A stretch of DNA of 64,000 nt from Prochlorococcus sp. AG-409-D14 (GTDB lineage: Bacteria; Cyanobacteriota; Cyanobacteriia; PCC-6307; Cyanobiaceae): positions 94,900 to 158,899 of the forward strand of contig QCJR01000002.1 in NCBI GenBank assembly GCA_003215895.1. The letters are read 5' to 3'. Each line of letters opens with the position of its first letter. The first letter of the stretch is position 1. The notes below the pieces were generated by a model. That model did not search any database. It saw only the letters and a list, made by a program, of their open reading frames with translations, and was not told where the DNA came from. Of this stretch, positions 10,046 through 18,719 are shown one piece after another. The translations under genes and the position numbers were made by a program.

Positions 10046-10185
10046 AATTAAATTAATATTATTTATCAAGAAATTGTATAAAAACATTAATAGTATTGAC
10101 TTAAAAACGAATATTCTAATTCTCAAAATAAAGAATAAATGGTTTAGACTATTTATATAAAAAATGAAAAACTTCAATCTCTTTA

Positions 10186-10974
10186 ATGCATCTTCCAAAA
10201 GAAAAGATTCTATTTAAAAGTCATTCCCGTAAAGACTTAGAGACTTTGCTTGACTATGCTGAAAAGTCTCTAAAAAAAAGAGAGGCAATATGGTCTCCTT
10301 TTGTATCAGCACAATTAATAGAGGAAGTTAAAAGTAAATTTAATAATCTAAACGATATAAGTCTTCTTTTCGAGGGAGGATTCCCCAGTGCAGAACGTAA
10401 AAAGATATGTTTCCTAAGATACGAAGAAGACGTTGATTCACCCTCGATCGATATTCCAATAAAAGGTATTTATATTAAAGGAAATTTTCTCTTTGATAGA
10501 GCCAAACAAAATGATTTTAGAGATATTTTACATGAACTTGGTGCTCCAGCAGATGAAGTTGGAGACATTTGGTTAATTAGAGACAGAGGAGCTCAAGCTA
10601 TTTGCTCAGAAAAATGTGCTGATTCATTAGATCAAAAAACAGGGAAGATAAGAGAAGTTGAAATTTCAATCGAGGCATTAGATTTAAAAGAGATGGAGAT
10701 ACCTTTTAAAAGAACAGAAAAAGTAATTAATACGGTTGAAGCATCTACTAGGATTGACGCAATAGCTTCTGCAGGTTTTGGATTATCAAGATCAAAAATA
10801 ACCACACAAATCAAAAAAGGATATTTACGACTTAACTGGGATATAAATGAGCAGCCAAGCAAATCGGTAAATATTGGAGACCTTATTCATTTAGAGAAAA
10901 AAGGCTCACTTAAAATTTTAAATATTGATAAAACCAAAAAGGAGCGTTGGAGAATCAAATTACTAAGGCAATGA
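10186..10974 (+). CDS. photosystem II S4 domain protein (YlmH-like)
   Basis: An RNA-binding protein of the cyanobacterial and plant PS_II_S4 family (TIGR03069), related to YlmH. The S4 fold is at residues ~180-245 (RIDAIASAGFGLSRSKITTQIKKG... then VNIGDLIHLEKKG). The preceding part contains FPSAERKKICF and DEVGDIWLIRDRGAQAI, as in YlmH proteins. At 262 residues it is family length. YlmH relatives bind stalled ribosomes or rRNA. The link to photosystem II is only in the family name and has no support from this locus. The tRNA-Val gene follows 69 bases later. Confidence 0.88.
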   Translation: MHLPKEKILFKSHSRKDLETLLDYAEKSLKKREAIWSPFVSAQLIEEVKSKFNNLNDISLLFEGGFPSAERKKICFLRYEEDVDSPSIDIPIKGIYIKGNFLFDRAKQNDFRDILHELGAPADEVGDIWLIRDRGAQAICSEKCADSLDQKTGKIREVEISIEALDLKEMEIPFKRTEKVINTVEASTRIDAIASAGFGLSRSKITTQIKKGYLRLNWDINEQPSKSVNIGDLIHLEKKGSLKILNIDKTKKERWRIKLLRQ

Positions 10975-11043
10975 TTTATCAGGTCCTATCGCCTGCTAAC
11001 TTCATTGAGGGACATAGAACTAAAGTTCTAAGTTGATTTACAA

Positions 11044-11115
11044 GGGCGATTAGCTCAGAGGTAGAGCACTACCTTGACACGGTAGGAGTCACTGGTTCGA
11101 TTCCAGTATCGCCCA
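11044..11115 (+). tRNA. tRNA-Val (anticodon GAC)
   Basis: The sequence folds as a cloverleaf. Acceptor arm GGGCGAT pairs with ATCGCCC, and the D arm is GCTC/GAGC. The anticodon stem CTACC/GGTAG encloses TTGACAC, so the anticodon is GAC and the tRNA reads GUC/GUU. The T arm is ACTGG-TTCGATT-CCAGT, with discriminator A at 11115. No CCA is encoded. A weak hairpin at 11122-11144 follows. No copy of its 3' end was seen elsewhere in the window, so there is no sign of use as an integration site. Confidence 0.97.
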
Positions 11116-11181
11116 TTCACTAAGTGTCAATGGCGTAGACATTTGCCTAATTAAAAGTAACAGAGAAAGTTTTTAAACTCT

Positions 11182-11328
11182 TTACTTATCAAACATTTGA
11201 TGAAGTTTAATCCATGTAATTTCACTCTCGCTCTGATCCGCCAAACCACTCAATGAATACTCAACATTCGTTGACTCTTGAATTTCTTTTTGTTTTAAAA
11301 TTTCTATACCCTCAATTTTTGCAGCCAT
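11182..11328 (-). CDS. small hypothetical protein (48 aa)
   Basis: A 48-codon reading frame starting at an ATG, with product MAAKIEGIEILKQKEIQEST... and ending WIKLHQMFDK. The composition (acidic and hydrophilic, with an ordinary amino-acid mix rather than the Phe/Lys/Asn/Ile bias of chance frames in AT-rich DNA) argues for coding. There is no clear ribosome site and no recognised family. It would fill an otherwise empty gap behind tRNA-Val. I rate it possible. Confidence 0.45.
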   Translation of the reverse strand: MAAKIEGIEILKQKEIQESTNVEYSLSGLADQSESEITWIKLHQMFDK

Positions 11329-11631
11329 TAAAAAAAAGCATGTTCATTAACATGAAAACAACTTTTAAAGAATAAAGCTAGAGGTATTAAGCTTTTTTTA
11401 ACCTTATTAAAATCAATTTAGGAAATATCAACTTCGCTTCTTAAAAGGGAGCTATTCAAAGACTAATAAGTAAAATATCTTTATTTAAAAATGGAAAAGA
11501 ATACTAATAGAAAAATATTTTATATTAGAGCTCAGTAAAAGTTTTATGAAATCAAATTCAACTTAAGCGCATAGCTAACTACCAATTAGAAAAACTATTT
11601 ACATAGAATCTAAATCAAATTGTCAAAACGA
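11329..11631. other. gene-free stretch upstream of murD
   Basis: About 300 very AT-rich bases with no convincing reading frame or stable hairpin on either strand. It presumably holds the murD promoter, though no clear -35/-10 pair stands out. Confidence 0.6.
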
Positions 11632-13029
11632 ATGCAATCAAATTCTATACATATTGTACTTGGACTAGGTAGCTCAGGAATAAGTGCAGCAAGGCTACTA
11701 AAACTAGAGGGAAAGAACGTTATTGTATTAGAAAATAATTCAAATGAAAAACTAATCAATATATCTCACAAGTTAAAATCAGAAGGAATCAAAGTTATTT
11801 TCCTTGACGAACCACTTGAGATTAATAGTTTCACACCATGGATAGGAAGAATTTGCAATATTATTGTAAGCCCAGGAATAGATTGGGAACATAAAGCACT
11901 TAGAGAATTAAGAAGGAAAAATATAAACATTCAAGGAGAAGTAGAATTAGCTTGGGAAAGGTTAGAGCATATTCCTTCTATTGGCATAACTGGAACAAAT
12001 GGAAAAACTACAGTCACAAATATGCTTAATCATGCTCTTAAATTCAATAATTTAAATACTGAAATGGGAGGAAATATTGGGAAAGCATTATCAGAAATTG
12101 CTTTGGAAAATATGAAAGATAATTATCAAGAATTAGACTGGCTGGTTATAGAATTAAGTAGCTATCAAATTGAAGCTTCACCAAAAGTCGCACCGACTAT
12201 AGGTATATGGACAACATTTACACCGGATCATTTAGAAAGACATAATGATATAAAAACTTATTTCAAAATCAAGCGGAGTTTATTAGAGAAATCGTCAATT
12301 CGAATTTATAACTCTGATGATGAATATTTATCCAGCAAAAGAAAAGAATTACCTAAGGGTATATGGGTTGGAATAAATAAACAGTCCTTCTATTCTCATA
12401 ATCCAAAATTCTGGGTCGATGAAAAAGGTTATATTTTTGAAAAACAAACACAACTATTTCACAGTTCCATACTAAAGATACCTGGAAAGCATAATCTGCA
12501 AAACCTCTTGCTCGTAACAGCAGCAGCAAGAGAAATAGGTCTTAATCCTTCATCAATAGCACAATCTATAAATTCATTTAAATCAATTCCCCATAGATTA
12601 GAGTACTTAGGAAAGGTGAACGATTTAAGTTTTTACAATGACAGCAAAGCCACTAATTTCGACTCTTCAATAACTGGCTTGAAATCAATGCCATATCCAA
12701 CAATCCTATTAGCTGGAGGTATAAAAAAGAAAGGAGATTTTCTACCATGGATGAAACAAATAAAGCAATCTACTAATGGGATAGTTCTATTTGGATATAG
12801 TGCAAATAACTTAAAGGAAGCATTATTAATGTCTTCTTATAGAGGAGAAATAATTGTCAAAAAAAATCTAGAAGAAGCGATAATTGCTTCTATTGATATA
12901 GCAAGAAAAACAAATTCAAAAAGTATACTACTATCTCCGGCCTGTGCAAGTTTTGATCAATACCACAACTATGAAGAGAGAGGAGATCATTTCAAGAAAC
13001 TAGTTAAAAAGTATAGCGTTATTAAATGA
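11632..13029 (+). CDS. murD: UDP-N-acetylmuramoylalanine-D-glutamate ligase
   Basis: Adds D-glutamate to UDP-MurNAc-L-Ala in peptidoglycan synthesis. N-terminal IVLGLGSSGISAARLL is the UDP-binding Rossmann part. The ATP loop GITGTNGKTTVTNML is near residue 120, the lysine-region ELSSYQIEASP near 180, and the C-terminal ligase motifs PHRLEYLG and FYNDSKATN near 320-335. I prefer the ATG at 11632, which puts the nucleotide-binding glycine loop 10 residues in, over a TTG four codons upstream. Length of 465 is typical. It stands alone between tRNA-Val and small hypothetical genes. Confidence 0.95.
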   Translation: MQSNSIHIVLGLGSSGISAARLLKLEGKNVIVLENNSNEKLINISHKLKSEGIKVIFLDEPLEINSFTPWIGRICNIIVSPGIDWEHKALRELRRKNINIQGEVELAWERLEHIPSIGITGTNGKTTVTNMLNHALKFNNLNTEMGGNIGKALSEIALENMKDNYQELDWLVIELSSYQIEASPKVAPTIGIWTTFTPDHLERHNDIKTYFKIKRSLLEKSSIRIYNSDDEYLSSKRKELPKGIWVGINKQSFYSHNPKFWVDEKGYIFEKQTQLFHSSILKIPGKHNLQNLLLVTAAAREIGLNPSSIAQSINSFKSIPHRLEYLGKVNDLSFYNDSKATNFDSSITGLKSMPYPTILLAGGIKKKGDFLPWMKQIKQSTNGIVLFGYSANNLKEALLMSSYRGEIIVKKNLEEAIIASIDIARKTNSKSILLSPACASFDQYHNYEERGDHFKKLVKKYSVIK

Positions 13030-13089
13030 TCCACTTTAAAAAACTGATTAGATTTGGTCGGAAATCCACCCTTAGAGGAGATATAACGT

Positions 13090-13437
13090 GTGATATTTTG
13101 TAGATATATACCTAGATGCATGTTGAATAACAATCAATTCTCACATAATGCTATTAGTCATAGGGAATTAAATGACTTTTTGATCAAAGCTAAGAAAGAT
13201 ATATCCCTCAATGAATCCTCTGAAGAAAACAGAGTCAAAGAAGAACAGAATTTCAATGATTTAATTAAAATTTGGACAGAAACAAGTCAAAAAATATTAC
13301 TATTGATGAATAAGAATGAGAAAGTTTTTACTAGGAATAGAAATTCTAAATCTCTATTGGCCTTTGGGGCAATGGGTGCACATATAAATATGGCTTTACA
13401 AGCACTTAAAGCGACAGGGTCTGATCAAGGAGAATAA
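13090..13437 (+). CDS. hypothetical protein (115 aa)
   Basis: Unrecognised soluble protein with a hydrophilic, helix-prone N-terminal 60 residues and a conserved-looking end, SKSLLAFGAMGAHINMALQALKATG (from about 86). The GTG start at 13090 is preceded by GAGGAG at a spacing of nine bases, a good ribosome site that favours it over the ATG at 13120. It follows murD by 60 bases on the same strand, so co-transcription is possible but not shown. Function unknown. Confidence 0.65.
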   Translation: MIFCRYIPRCMLNNNQFSHNAISHRELNDFLIKAKKDISLNESSEENRVKEEQNFNDLIKIWTETSQKILLLMNKNEKVFTRNRNSKSLLAFGAMGAHINMALQALKATGSDQGE

Positions 13438-13546
13438 AATGTTAGTAAGTTTATTACATAAGAAATATAAATAACATAATTTACTTTATAAAAAATATAA
13501 TTAGGTATTAAATCCTTTTAACAAGGTTTATACATTCTGTTTTATT

Positions 13547-13969
13547 TTGTCCGAACAAAATCAAAATCCGCTTGTTCTCGTTCCAGAGTCAATTGCTAAA
13601 TTAATGAAATCGATATCAGGGGAACCCAAAGGATCGGATAATGATTTAATTTATTGTCATCTATATGGAGTTGTAGGTGATTGGTACCTTTCGGAGATAT
13701 CAGAAGACAGGGAAAAAGCCTTTGGTTTTCAAATAATAAATTCAGAACCTGTTTGGGAAATGGATAATTGGTTAACTAATTCAAGCAAATGGGAAGAAAT
13801 TCCTATAAAAGTACTGCAAGAACTTGTTAATGAAAAGTTTTTAAAAGATAAAGATATTCGTTTTTTGATTACAAGAGATTTATTTTGGGAACCTATCAAG
13901 TTTTCAGAAATTAATATCAATCAAAATACTCTTTTCTATCCAGGTACAACTGATAGAAGTTTATCTTGA
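13547..13969 (+). CDS. hypothetical protein, possibly DUF2958-like
   Basis: A 140-residue acidic soluble protein. The order of blocks (DLIYCHLYGVVGDWYLSEI, then KAFGFQIINSEPVWEM, then a short helical region, then FLITRDLFWEPIKFSEI) resembles my recollection of DUF2958 proteins, which have a similar run ending in ERDL-F-P-FSEI. That match is from memory and weak. The start is a TTG at 13547 following a TTTTA-rich leader; no in-frame ATG precedes the conserved part. It sits in a run of small same-strand genes with its own AT-rich leader of ~110 bases. Confidence 0.6.
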   Translation: MSEQNQNPLVLVPESIAKLMKSISGEPKGSDNDLIYCHLYGVVGDWYLSEISEDREKAFGFQIINSEPVWEMDNWLTNSSKWEEIPIKVLQELVNEKFLKDKDIRFLITRDLFWEPIKFSEININQNTLFYPGTTDRSLS

Positions 13970-14016
13970 AAATATTAAAGACTCAATCTCACCTACCTAA
14001 ATAATTTCTAATTAAA

Positions 14017-14262
14017 ATGAAAGAGATAGACCCCAAAAAAGATCCTCTTTATTTATTAACAAAAGCTGTTGAGCAAGGAGATCCTCAAGTTGCCGAAAAA
14101 GTCAAAGAGCGTCTTGATAATTCAGATGACCCTTCTGAGATGAGATATTTAGAAGGATTACTTATACTACTAGGTGAGAAGCCTGGAGAACTGGAAGACC
14201 CGCCTGACGTAGAAGATGATCCAGATGAATATTGGCAGGAGAATGATTACTTTGAGGTCTAA
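14017..14262 (+). CDS. small acidic hypothetical protein (81 aa)
   Basis: Highly acidic protein of 81 residues (MKEIDPKKDPLYLLTKAVEQ at the start, PPDVEDDPDEYWQEND near the end). It has the feel of a conserved cyanobacterial small protein with two short helices (LLTKAVEQGDPQVAEKVKERL and MRYLEGLLILLGE). No family is recognised. The stop codon region overlaps by 4 bases the end of the convergent transporter gene. It lies 47 bases after the previous hypothetical gene, so they may share a transcript. Confidence 0.65.
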   Translation: MKEIDPKKDPLYLLTKAVEQGDPQVAEKVKERLDNSDDPSEMRYLEGLLILLGEKPGELEDPPDVEDDPDEYWQENDYFEV

Positions 14263-15125
14263 GTTAAGGTAATAGCAACTCCAATAAAAGATAAAAAAGA
14301 ATAAAAGATTGTTAATTTATTTATTTCATCTTCTTCTCTTTTCGAAATAAAAAGTGCTAAGACAGGAGAAAGACTTAACAAAGTCCAACCAATTCCAATA
14401 GGTAAAAATTTAAAAACTATCTGTTGAAATAGGATTCCACAATTAGTACCAAGTAAGGTTGACAAAATTAAATTTGAATGATTTTGTTTAGTTATTGATC
14501 TATTATTAAGAAGACTCAAAAAATCTTTTTTAAAAATTAAAAATAAAAATATTGATGCTGATAGAAGTCTGATTTCAGTTGTTTCTAAAGGGGTTAATGT
14601 AGAACTAATTAAAATGACCCTTGACAACAAAGCTGCCACAACAGCGCAAAGGACTGACCCAAATGCGCAGAGAATACCAAGAATATTTTTTTCTCTAGAG
14701 TAGTCTTTTTTAATTGTGTTTTGACGTACAATCATTAATAAAGAGAAAGAGACAATCAAAGATCCTATCCATACTTTTTGAGGGTATATCTCATCGATAC
14801 CAAATGTTCCTATAGTAGTTGCAATTATTGGAGTTAATGATTCAAATGAAAGAGTTTTTCTTGTCCCTATTATTTTTAAAGAGTTTATATATAAAGTGTC
14901 ACCTATAGCAATGCCGAGTATTCCACTTATCATCAAAATAAAGATAGAAAATATATCAGAAAACCAACTTATAGTTAAGACAACTGGTAAAAAAAATACT
15001 GAAGCAAAAATATTTTTATAAATATTGATTTGCCTAGGTAGCAAGTTTTTAGATTCTCTACGCCAAATAGAACAAGCAAAAGTCCAAGATATTACTGCAG
15101 CTATTGCAGCAAAAGAACCAATCAT
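14259..15125 (-). CDS. DMT-superfamily (EamA) permease
   Basis: An integral membrane protein of 288 residues with about ten hydrophobic segments arranged as two repeats of five, the EamA/DMT pattern. ILGIAIGDTLYINSLKIIGTRKTLSFESLTPIIATTIG (from about 90) closes the first repeat, and LLGTNCGILFQQIVFKFLPIGIGWTLLSLSPVLALFIS the second. DMT proteins export or import small metabolites such as amino acids or nucleotide sugars; the substrate is not predictable here. It is convergent with, and overlaps by 4 bases, the acidic small protein gene. Confidence 0.85.
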   Translation of the reverse strand: MIGSFAAIAAVISWTFACSIWRRESKNLLPRQINIYKNIFASVFFLPVVLTISWFSDIFSIFILMISGILGIAIGDTLYINSLKIIGTRKTLSFESLTPIIATTIGTFGIDEIYPQKVWIGSLIVSFSLLMIVRQNTIKKDYSREKNILGILCAFGSVLCAVVAALLSRVILISSTLTPLETTEIRLLSASIFLFLIFKKDFLSLLNNRSITKQNHSNLILSTLLGTNCGILFQQIVFKFLPIGIGWTLLSLSPVLALFISKREEDEINKLTIFYSFLSFIGVAITLT

Positions 15126-15222
15126 ATTAAGAACTCTTTGATAAATAAATTTTAAAAGTATTTATATATTTATCAAAAAATTTAGGAAGCAAATAACTCA
15201 AATATATTAATTTTCTATTTAA

Positions 15223-15984
15223 CTAAATACTTTTTTTGCATTCTGGCTTGTTTTTTGTACTATTTAAATTAAGTTTGTCATCGCTCCAAACTTCTAATAC
15301 ATCAGGGAAGTGCTTCTCCATGCATAAATCGCAAATCCCATGACTAAAACGAATATCTGCAATTTTTGAGAGGTATTTTTCTAAATGCTGCCACTCACCA
15401 TCGGCATCCCTAACCTCTTTGCAATATGAACATGTCGTCAAGATGCCTTCCGTATTATGCATTTGGGTGAGAGCATCAAGAAGACGAATAGATCTTTTAC
15501 GAAGTTCCAATAAAGTTACGACCTGTCTAGATAATGCCTCCATAATTTGATGCTGTTGATCAGACAAATGTCCTGGCTTCCTGTCAATCACGCATAGCGT
15601 GCCTATTCTCTGATCATTTGGCGTTTGAAGAGGGAAGCCAGCATATAAACGAATTTTTGGTTCCTCTACTACCAAAGGATTTGATTTAAATCTCTCATCT
15701 AATAAAGCATCCTCAATAATCAACGGTTCTGGACTAGCAATTGCATGAGCACAAAAAGATACGTCCCTTGATGTTTCTTTAGTCTCAAAACCACACATTG
15801 ATTTAAACCATTGCTTATCTGTATCAACCAAACTCATTAAAGAGATAGGAGTTCCACAAGTTAAAGAAGCAATTTTCGTAATGTCGTCATAACATTGCTC
15901 AGGTTGGGTACCTAAGATTCTGTATTCCGCAAGAGCTCTTAAGCGATCTTCTTCATTGTTTATTTTTGGAGGACCATAGCCCAA
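15223..15984 (-). CDS. GAF-domain protein with C-terminal CSYC-type motif
   Basis: A 253-residue protein. A GAF domain spans roughly residues 25-165 (ITKIASLTCGTPISLMSLVD, then KETSRDVSFCAHAIASPEPLIIEDA, then RLYAGFPLQTPNDQRIGTLCVID). The C-terminal 75 residues contain TCSYCKEVRDADGEWQHLEKYL and SHGICDLCMEKHFP, a Cys-rich tail often found attached to sensor kinases and cyclases. Here no output domain is present, so this is a stand-alone sensor-like protein. A Cys-based bilin site is not evident. It lies alone with about 240 empty bases upstream. Confidence 0.82.
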   Translation of the reverse strand: MGYGPPKINNEEDRLRALAEYRILGTQPEQCYDDITKIASLTCGTPISLMSLVDTDKQWFKSMCGFETKETSRDVSFCAHAIASPEPLIIEDALLDERFKSNPLVVEEPKIRLYAGFPLQTPNDQRIGTLCVIDRKPGHLSDQQHQIMEALSRQVVTLLELRKRSIRLLDALTQMHNTEGILTTCSYCKEVRDADGEWQHLEKYLSKIADIRFSHGICDLCMEKHFPDVLEVWSDDKLNLNSTKNKPECKKSI

Positions 15985-16220
15985 AATAATTCCTTATCAA
16001 TTTGATTAAAGAATAGATAAAATTGGGCTTTAAAAACAAATCTCTTCTCAATAATAAATAATTAAGTTTTTCAAAGAAAATTTTCAACAAAATTAAGCTA
16101 AATCCCTACTTATAATATTCTCCAAGAGAGAAGATATACTAGACAATCTATAAAAACTAGCTTTTAGTCTGTTCTTATCTTTTTTTTTATAAATATAGTA
16201 AATACTTTTATTTCTTTTAT

Positions 16221-16469
16221 TCAGAATGTCTTTGTAGACCTAATTTTAAAACTACTTTTAGTTATTAAATTATTATCACTAATATCTAAACCTTTGACGC
16301 TAGAGATCTGCCCTTCAAGGCCCTCTAATTGAAGTTGATCAATCATCTGCTGAATAACCTGACTTTCTACTAATTTCTGATCAATCATTTCAGGAGTCAT
16401 TTTCTCAAATAATTTACCTGCTTTAGAGGCAACCACATCTGATGCATTAGTAATTTTGAGAAGAATCAT
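16221..16469 (-). CDS. hypothetical protein (82 aa)
   Basis: A small protein starting at the ATG at 16469 (MILLKITNASDVVASKAGKL); a TTG 13 codons upstream is the alternative but adds a Ser/Tyr-rich stretch of no clear value. The middle is helical and amphipathic (KMTPEMIDQKLVESQVIQQMIDQLQLEGLEGQ), and the tail SFKIRSTKTF is basic. No family recognised. Composition is ordinary for a gene. Function unknown. Confidence 0.6.
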   Translation of the reverse strand: MILLKITNASDVVASKAGKLFEKMTPEMIDQKLVESQVIQQMIDQLQLEGLEGQISSVKGLDISDNNLITKSSFKIRSTKTF

Positions 16470-16576
16470 AATTAAATAAGAACTTAGATAAAATGAATTC
16501 ACATTCAATTTATCTACAATTTAATATTATATAAATTCATCACTCGTATAATATTAAAGAACTATAAAAATATAAC

Positions 16577-16708
16577 TCAACTAAAAATCATTACAAAAAT
16601 TTGAATTAAGGCCAAGGATATGAAGACCCAAAGCAATATCATGCCTACCTTATTATGTAACGAACCCTTCTTATAAAATGATCGACCTGAGTCCAAATCC
16701 CTTCTCAT
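16577..16708 (-). CDS. small membrane protein (43 aa)
   Basis: A short reading frame with a polar basic start (MRRDLDSGRSFYKKGSLHNK) and one strong hydrophobic helix (about residues 23-42, ending IFVMIFS). This is the architecture of single-helix thylakoid or plasma-membrane miniproteins, with a positive N-terminal side that predicts a cytoplasmic N-terminus. No family match can be claimed. It lies in a ~420-base gap that otherwise holds only AT-rich DNA. Confidence 0.5.
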   Translation of the reverse strand: MRRDLDSGRSFYKKGSLHNKVGMILLWVFISLALIQIFVMIFS

Positions 16709-16891
16709 TGTCAAAAGTTAAATAATCTAAAAGTAACATAGCAAGATATTTGTATTTTGATTACTCACAAAAAAAGCACTATAATAAAAAAACGAGCGAT
16801 ATCCACAAAAAAAATATATTACATAATAATAAAACAAGATGAGATTACAAATTTCCAGTAGAAATTAATTTTCCCCTCTGATAATGAGTCA

Positions 16892-17251
16892 ATGACCTTT
16901 GAACAAACAAGAAATTTTATTAGTAGACTTTTAATTTCAGCTATATTTATTTATGCAATTCCTGGTAAAATAATAAATTTCGAAAGGACTTCTGAAGTTA
17001 TATCAAATAAAAATATACCTCCTAGTTTAGCTTCATTCTTATTAGTTTTAGCTATCTTTTGCCTAATTTTTGGCTCAATACTTTTTATCTCAGGATTCAA
17101 GCAAAAATTAGGTGCCTATCTTCTACTATTATTTATAGTCCCAACTACTATTATATTTCATTTTTTTCCTTTCCAAATAAAAGCTACTCTAATGAATTCT
17201 GCTCTAATTGGAGGGTTACTTCTCAGCCTAAATAATGCAAAAGACAACTGA
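16892..17251 (+). CDS. DoxX-like membrane protein
   Basis: A 119-residue membrane protein with four predicted helices: about 10-26, 42-66, 73-88 and 95-112. N-terminal ISRLLISAIFIYAIPGKIINFE and the spacing of helices fit the DoxX/DUF4260-like small quinol-related membrane family. Family assignment is by pattern. No catalytic residues are known to check. It starts at ATG 16892 in an AT-rich setting and converges on the OsmC-family gene. Confidence 0.75.
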   Translation: MTFEQTRNFISRLLISAIFIYAIPGKIINFERTSEVISNKNIPPSLASFLLVLAIFCLIFGSILFISGFKQKLGAYLLLLFIVPTTIIFHFFPFQIKATLMNSALIGGLLLSLNNAKDN

Positions 17252-17311
17252 ATCAACAAGCTTTTTGATAATCAGACAATTAAAAGATAATCAAAAAAGT
17301 TACTTCTATGT

Positions 17312-17692
17312 TTAAAGTTTGGTTTGGTACCAATTCAACTTAATATCAACAGAGCCCTCAAGATTATGTTTAACAGGGCAGTCTTCAGCTATTCTTTGAA
17401 GGATTTTATACTTTTCAGAATCTAATTCATCTGGCATAAAAATTTCTAGCACAAGAGTCTTTATTTTTCTAGGTCCCTCTGATGTCATTGTTTTATAAAC
17501 ATCAATTTTAATTTTACCAAGTTCCCAACCTCTACGTTTTGCCTCAATACCCATAATTGTTATTACACAGGTTCCCAAAGAAGAAGCTAATAAATCAGTT
17601 GGAGCAAAATCTTCTCCTTCTCCGTCATGGTCTTTAGGTGCATCAGTATGTATAACACTCCCTGAAAGAGAATGTTTTGCTTCAGTGTGCAA
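17312..17692 (-). CDS. OsmC/Ohr family peroxide-detoxifying protein
   Basis: A member of the OsmC family, which reduces organic hydroperoxides with two cysteines. Both are visible: SLGTCVITIMG near residue 43 and DCPVKHNLEGS near residue 108. The glutamate/arginine context (APTDLLASSLG, AKRRGWELGKI) fits. The given start is a TTG, but the frame stays open upstream with family-like sequence (KISCTYLGDLHTEA) as far as an ATT at 17773 and contains no ATG or GTG. The real protein is probably about 150 residues and may start at a rare codon. Role in the cell is inferred from the family. Confidence 0.85.
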   Translation of the reverse strand: MHTEAKHSLSGSVIHTDAPKDHDGEGEDFAPTDLLASSLGTCVITIMGIEAKRRGWELGKIKIDVYKTMTSEGPRKIKTLVLEIFMPDELDSEKYKILQRIAEDCPVKHNLEGSVDIKLNWYQTKL

Positions 17693-17900
17693 ATCTCCAA
17701 GATATGTGCAACTGATTTTCGTAGAATTGGAATTAGTATCTTTTAAGTTTTTGATTTGAAGAACCTGTTGAATGTATTTATTTTACCGAATTTTTACTCT
17801 CAACAAGTATCCAATAAGTTCTTTTTTTAAGAACAACGAATTATGATCACAAAAAAATAATATTATTTTTACAGAAAAATTTCTCACATAATCAAAATAA

Positions 17901-18272
17901 ATGATTTTTATTTCATTTTTTCTTAGTTTGCTTATTACTCTTAACCCTTCCTCAAATTTCAATTGTGATGGCGAAAGATTGACTGCGGTCATCAGGAATA
18001 ACTTAAATGGAGATTTCTCGATAACTAATGATCTTGAAAATATTGATAAAGGAGCTTTTATAGTTCTTAATTGGCGTGATCTGAATCTCATGCTCCCAGT
18101 ATCTTTTAAGGTAGGTGATATTTCATTCACGGACAAGAAATGGTTGTGGAGTTATCAGGATGAGAAAAATGGATTAAGAATGGATGATCCAAGATTTGCC
18201 CAACTTTTGCCAAATGGAGAAATTGAAGAATTTTCTTGTCATGCCATTTACCCAGAAGATAGAATCTCATAA
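17901..18272 (+). CDS. exported hypothetical protein (123 aa)
   Basis: Begins with a short hydrophobic leader (MIFISFFLSLLITLNPSS, a likely signal peptide) and continues as a hydrophilic domain with two cysteines (NCDGERLTAV near residue 22 and EFSCHAIYP near residue 114) that could form a disulfide outside the cytoplasm. Core motifs such as KGAFIVLNWRDLNLMLPVSF and DKKWLWSYQD recall small periplasmic cyanobacterial proteins, but I cannot name a family. It is well spaced from its neighbours. Confidence 0.65.
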   Translation: MIFISFFLSLLITLNPSSNFNCDGERLTAVIRNNLNGDFSITNDLENIDKGAFIVLNWRDLNLMLPVSFKVGDISFTDKKWLWSYQDEKNGLRMDDPRFAQLLPNGEIEEFSCHAIYPEDRIS

Positions 18273-18340
18273 AGAAAGTCTTAAGCAGGAAATAATCAAG
18301 ACATGATATGGCTAGGTATTAAGTAGACGAAAAAACTTCA

Positions 18341-18535
18341 ATGACTATCTCAGGACCAAAGAGATTTGTATTTATAGATAGGAAGCAAAGTGTAAGTAAA
18401 AAGCAAGTTTTTATTTTTGGTTCAATAATTGCAAGTGGATGCTTAAGTGGTGCATTTTTAATTGCTTTGTATATTGAATATCTTCATAGCCCAGCTTTTC
18501 ACAGCTTTGTTCAATCAAGAGGAATATTCCTTTGA
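18341..18535 (+). CDS. small single-helix membrane protein (64 aa)
   Basis: A 64-residue protein with a basic N-terminal third (GPKRFVFIDRKQSVSKKQVF) and a single membrane helix (FGSIIASGCLSGAFLIALYIEYL, about 26-48) followed by a short tail. The start ATG and the terminator 40 bases after its stop support a real gene. No family is recognised. Its position just behind the hli cluster (convergent with it) hints at a photosynthetic-membrane role, but that is only neighbourhood. Confidence 0.6.
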   Translation: MTISGPKRFVFIDRKQSVSKKQVFIFGSIIASGCLSGAFLIALYIEYLHSPAFHSFVQSRGIFL

Positions 18536-18576
18536 ATTTTGAGTGCATTGATATTAGAAATTCCTTATGCAACAAA

Positions 18577-18602
18577 AAAAGCTCTCAAAGGAGAGAGCTT
18601 TT
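18577..18602. terminator. bidirectional terminator between small membrane gene and hli cluster
   Basis: Ten-base perfect arms AAAAGCTCTC / GAGAGCTTTT around a 6-base loop. A tract of A on one side and T on the other allows use from both directions: by the + strand small protein gene and by the hli cluster on the - strand, whose last stop is about 120 bases away. Confidence 0.8.
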
Positions 18603-18719
18603 AAGAGAATTTGTATATTCTTTGAAAATATCTTGACAATTAATCTATCGTCAGAACTGCAATAATTAGACCTTCAATTGCTAAATGTTGGCAAAATTAT
18701 TCAGAAATTTTTTAATCGA

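Noticed and set aside
11044..11115. tRNA-Val as an integration site for an island at 11-34 kb
   Set aside because: No duplicate of the tRNA 3' end was found and no integrase gene is present.
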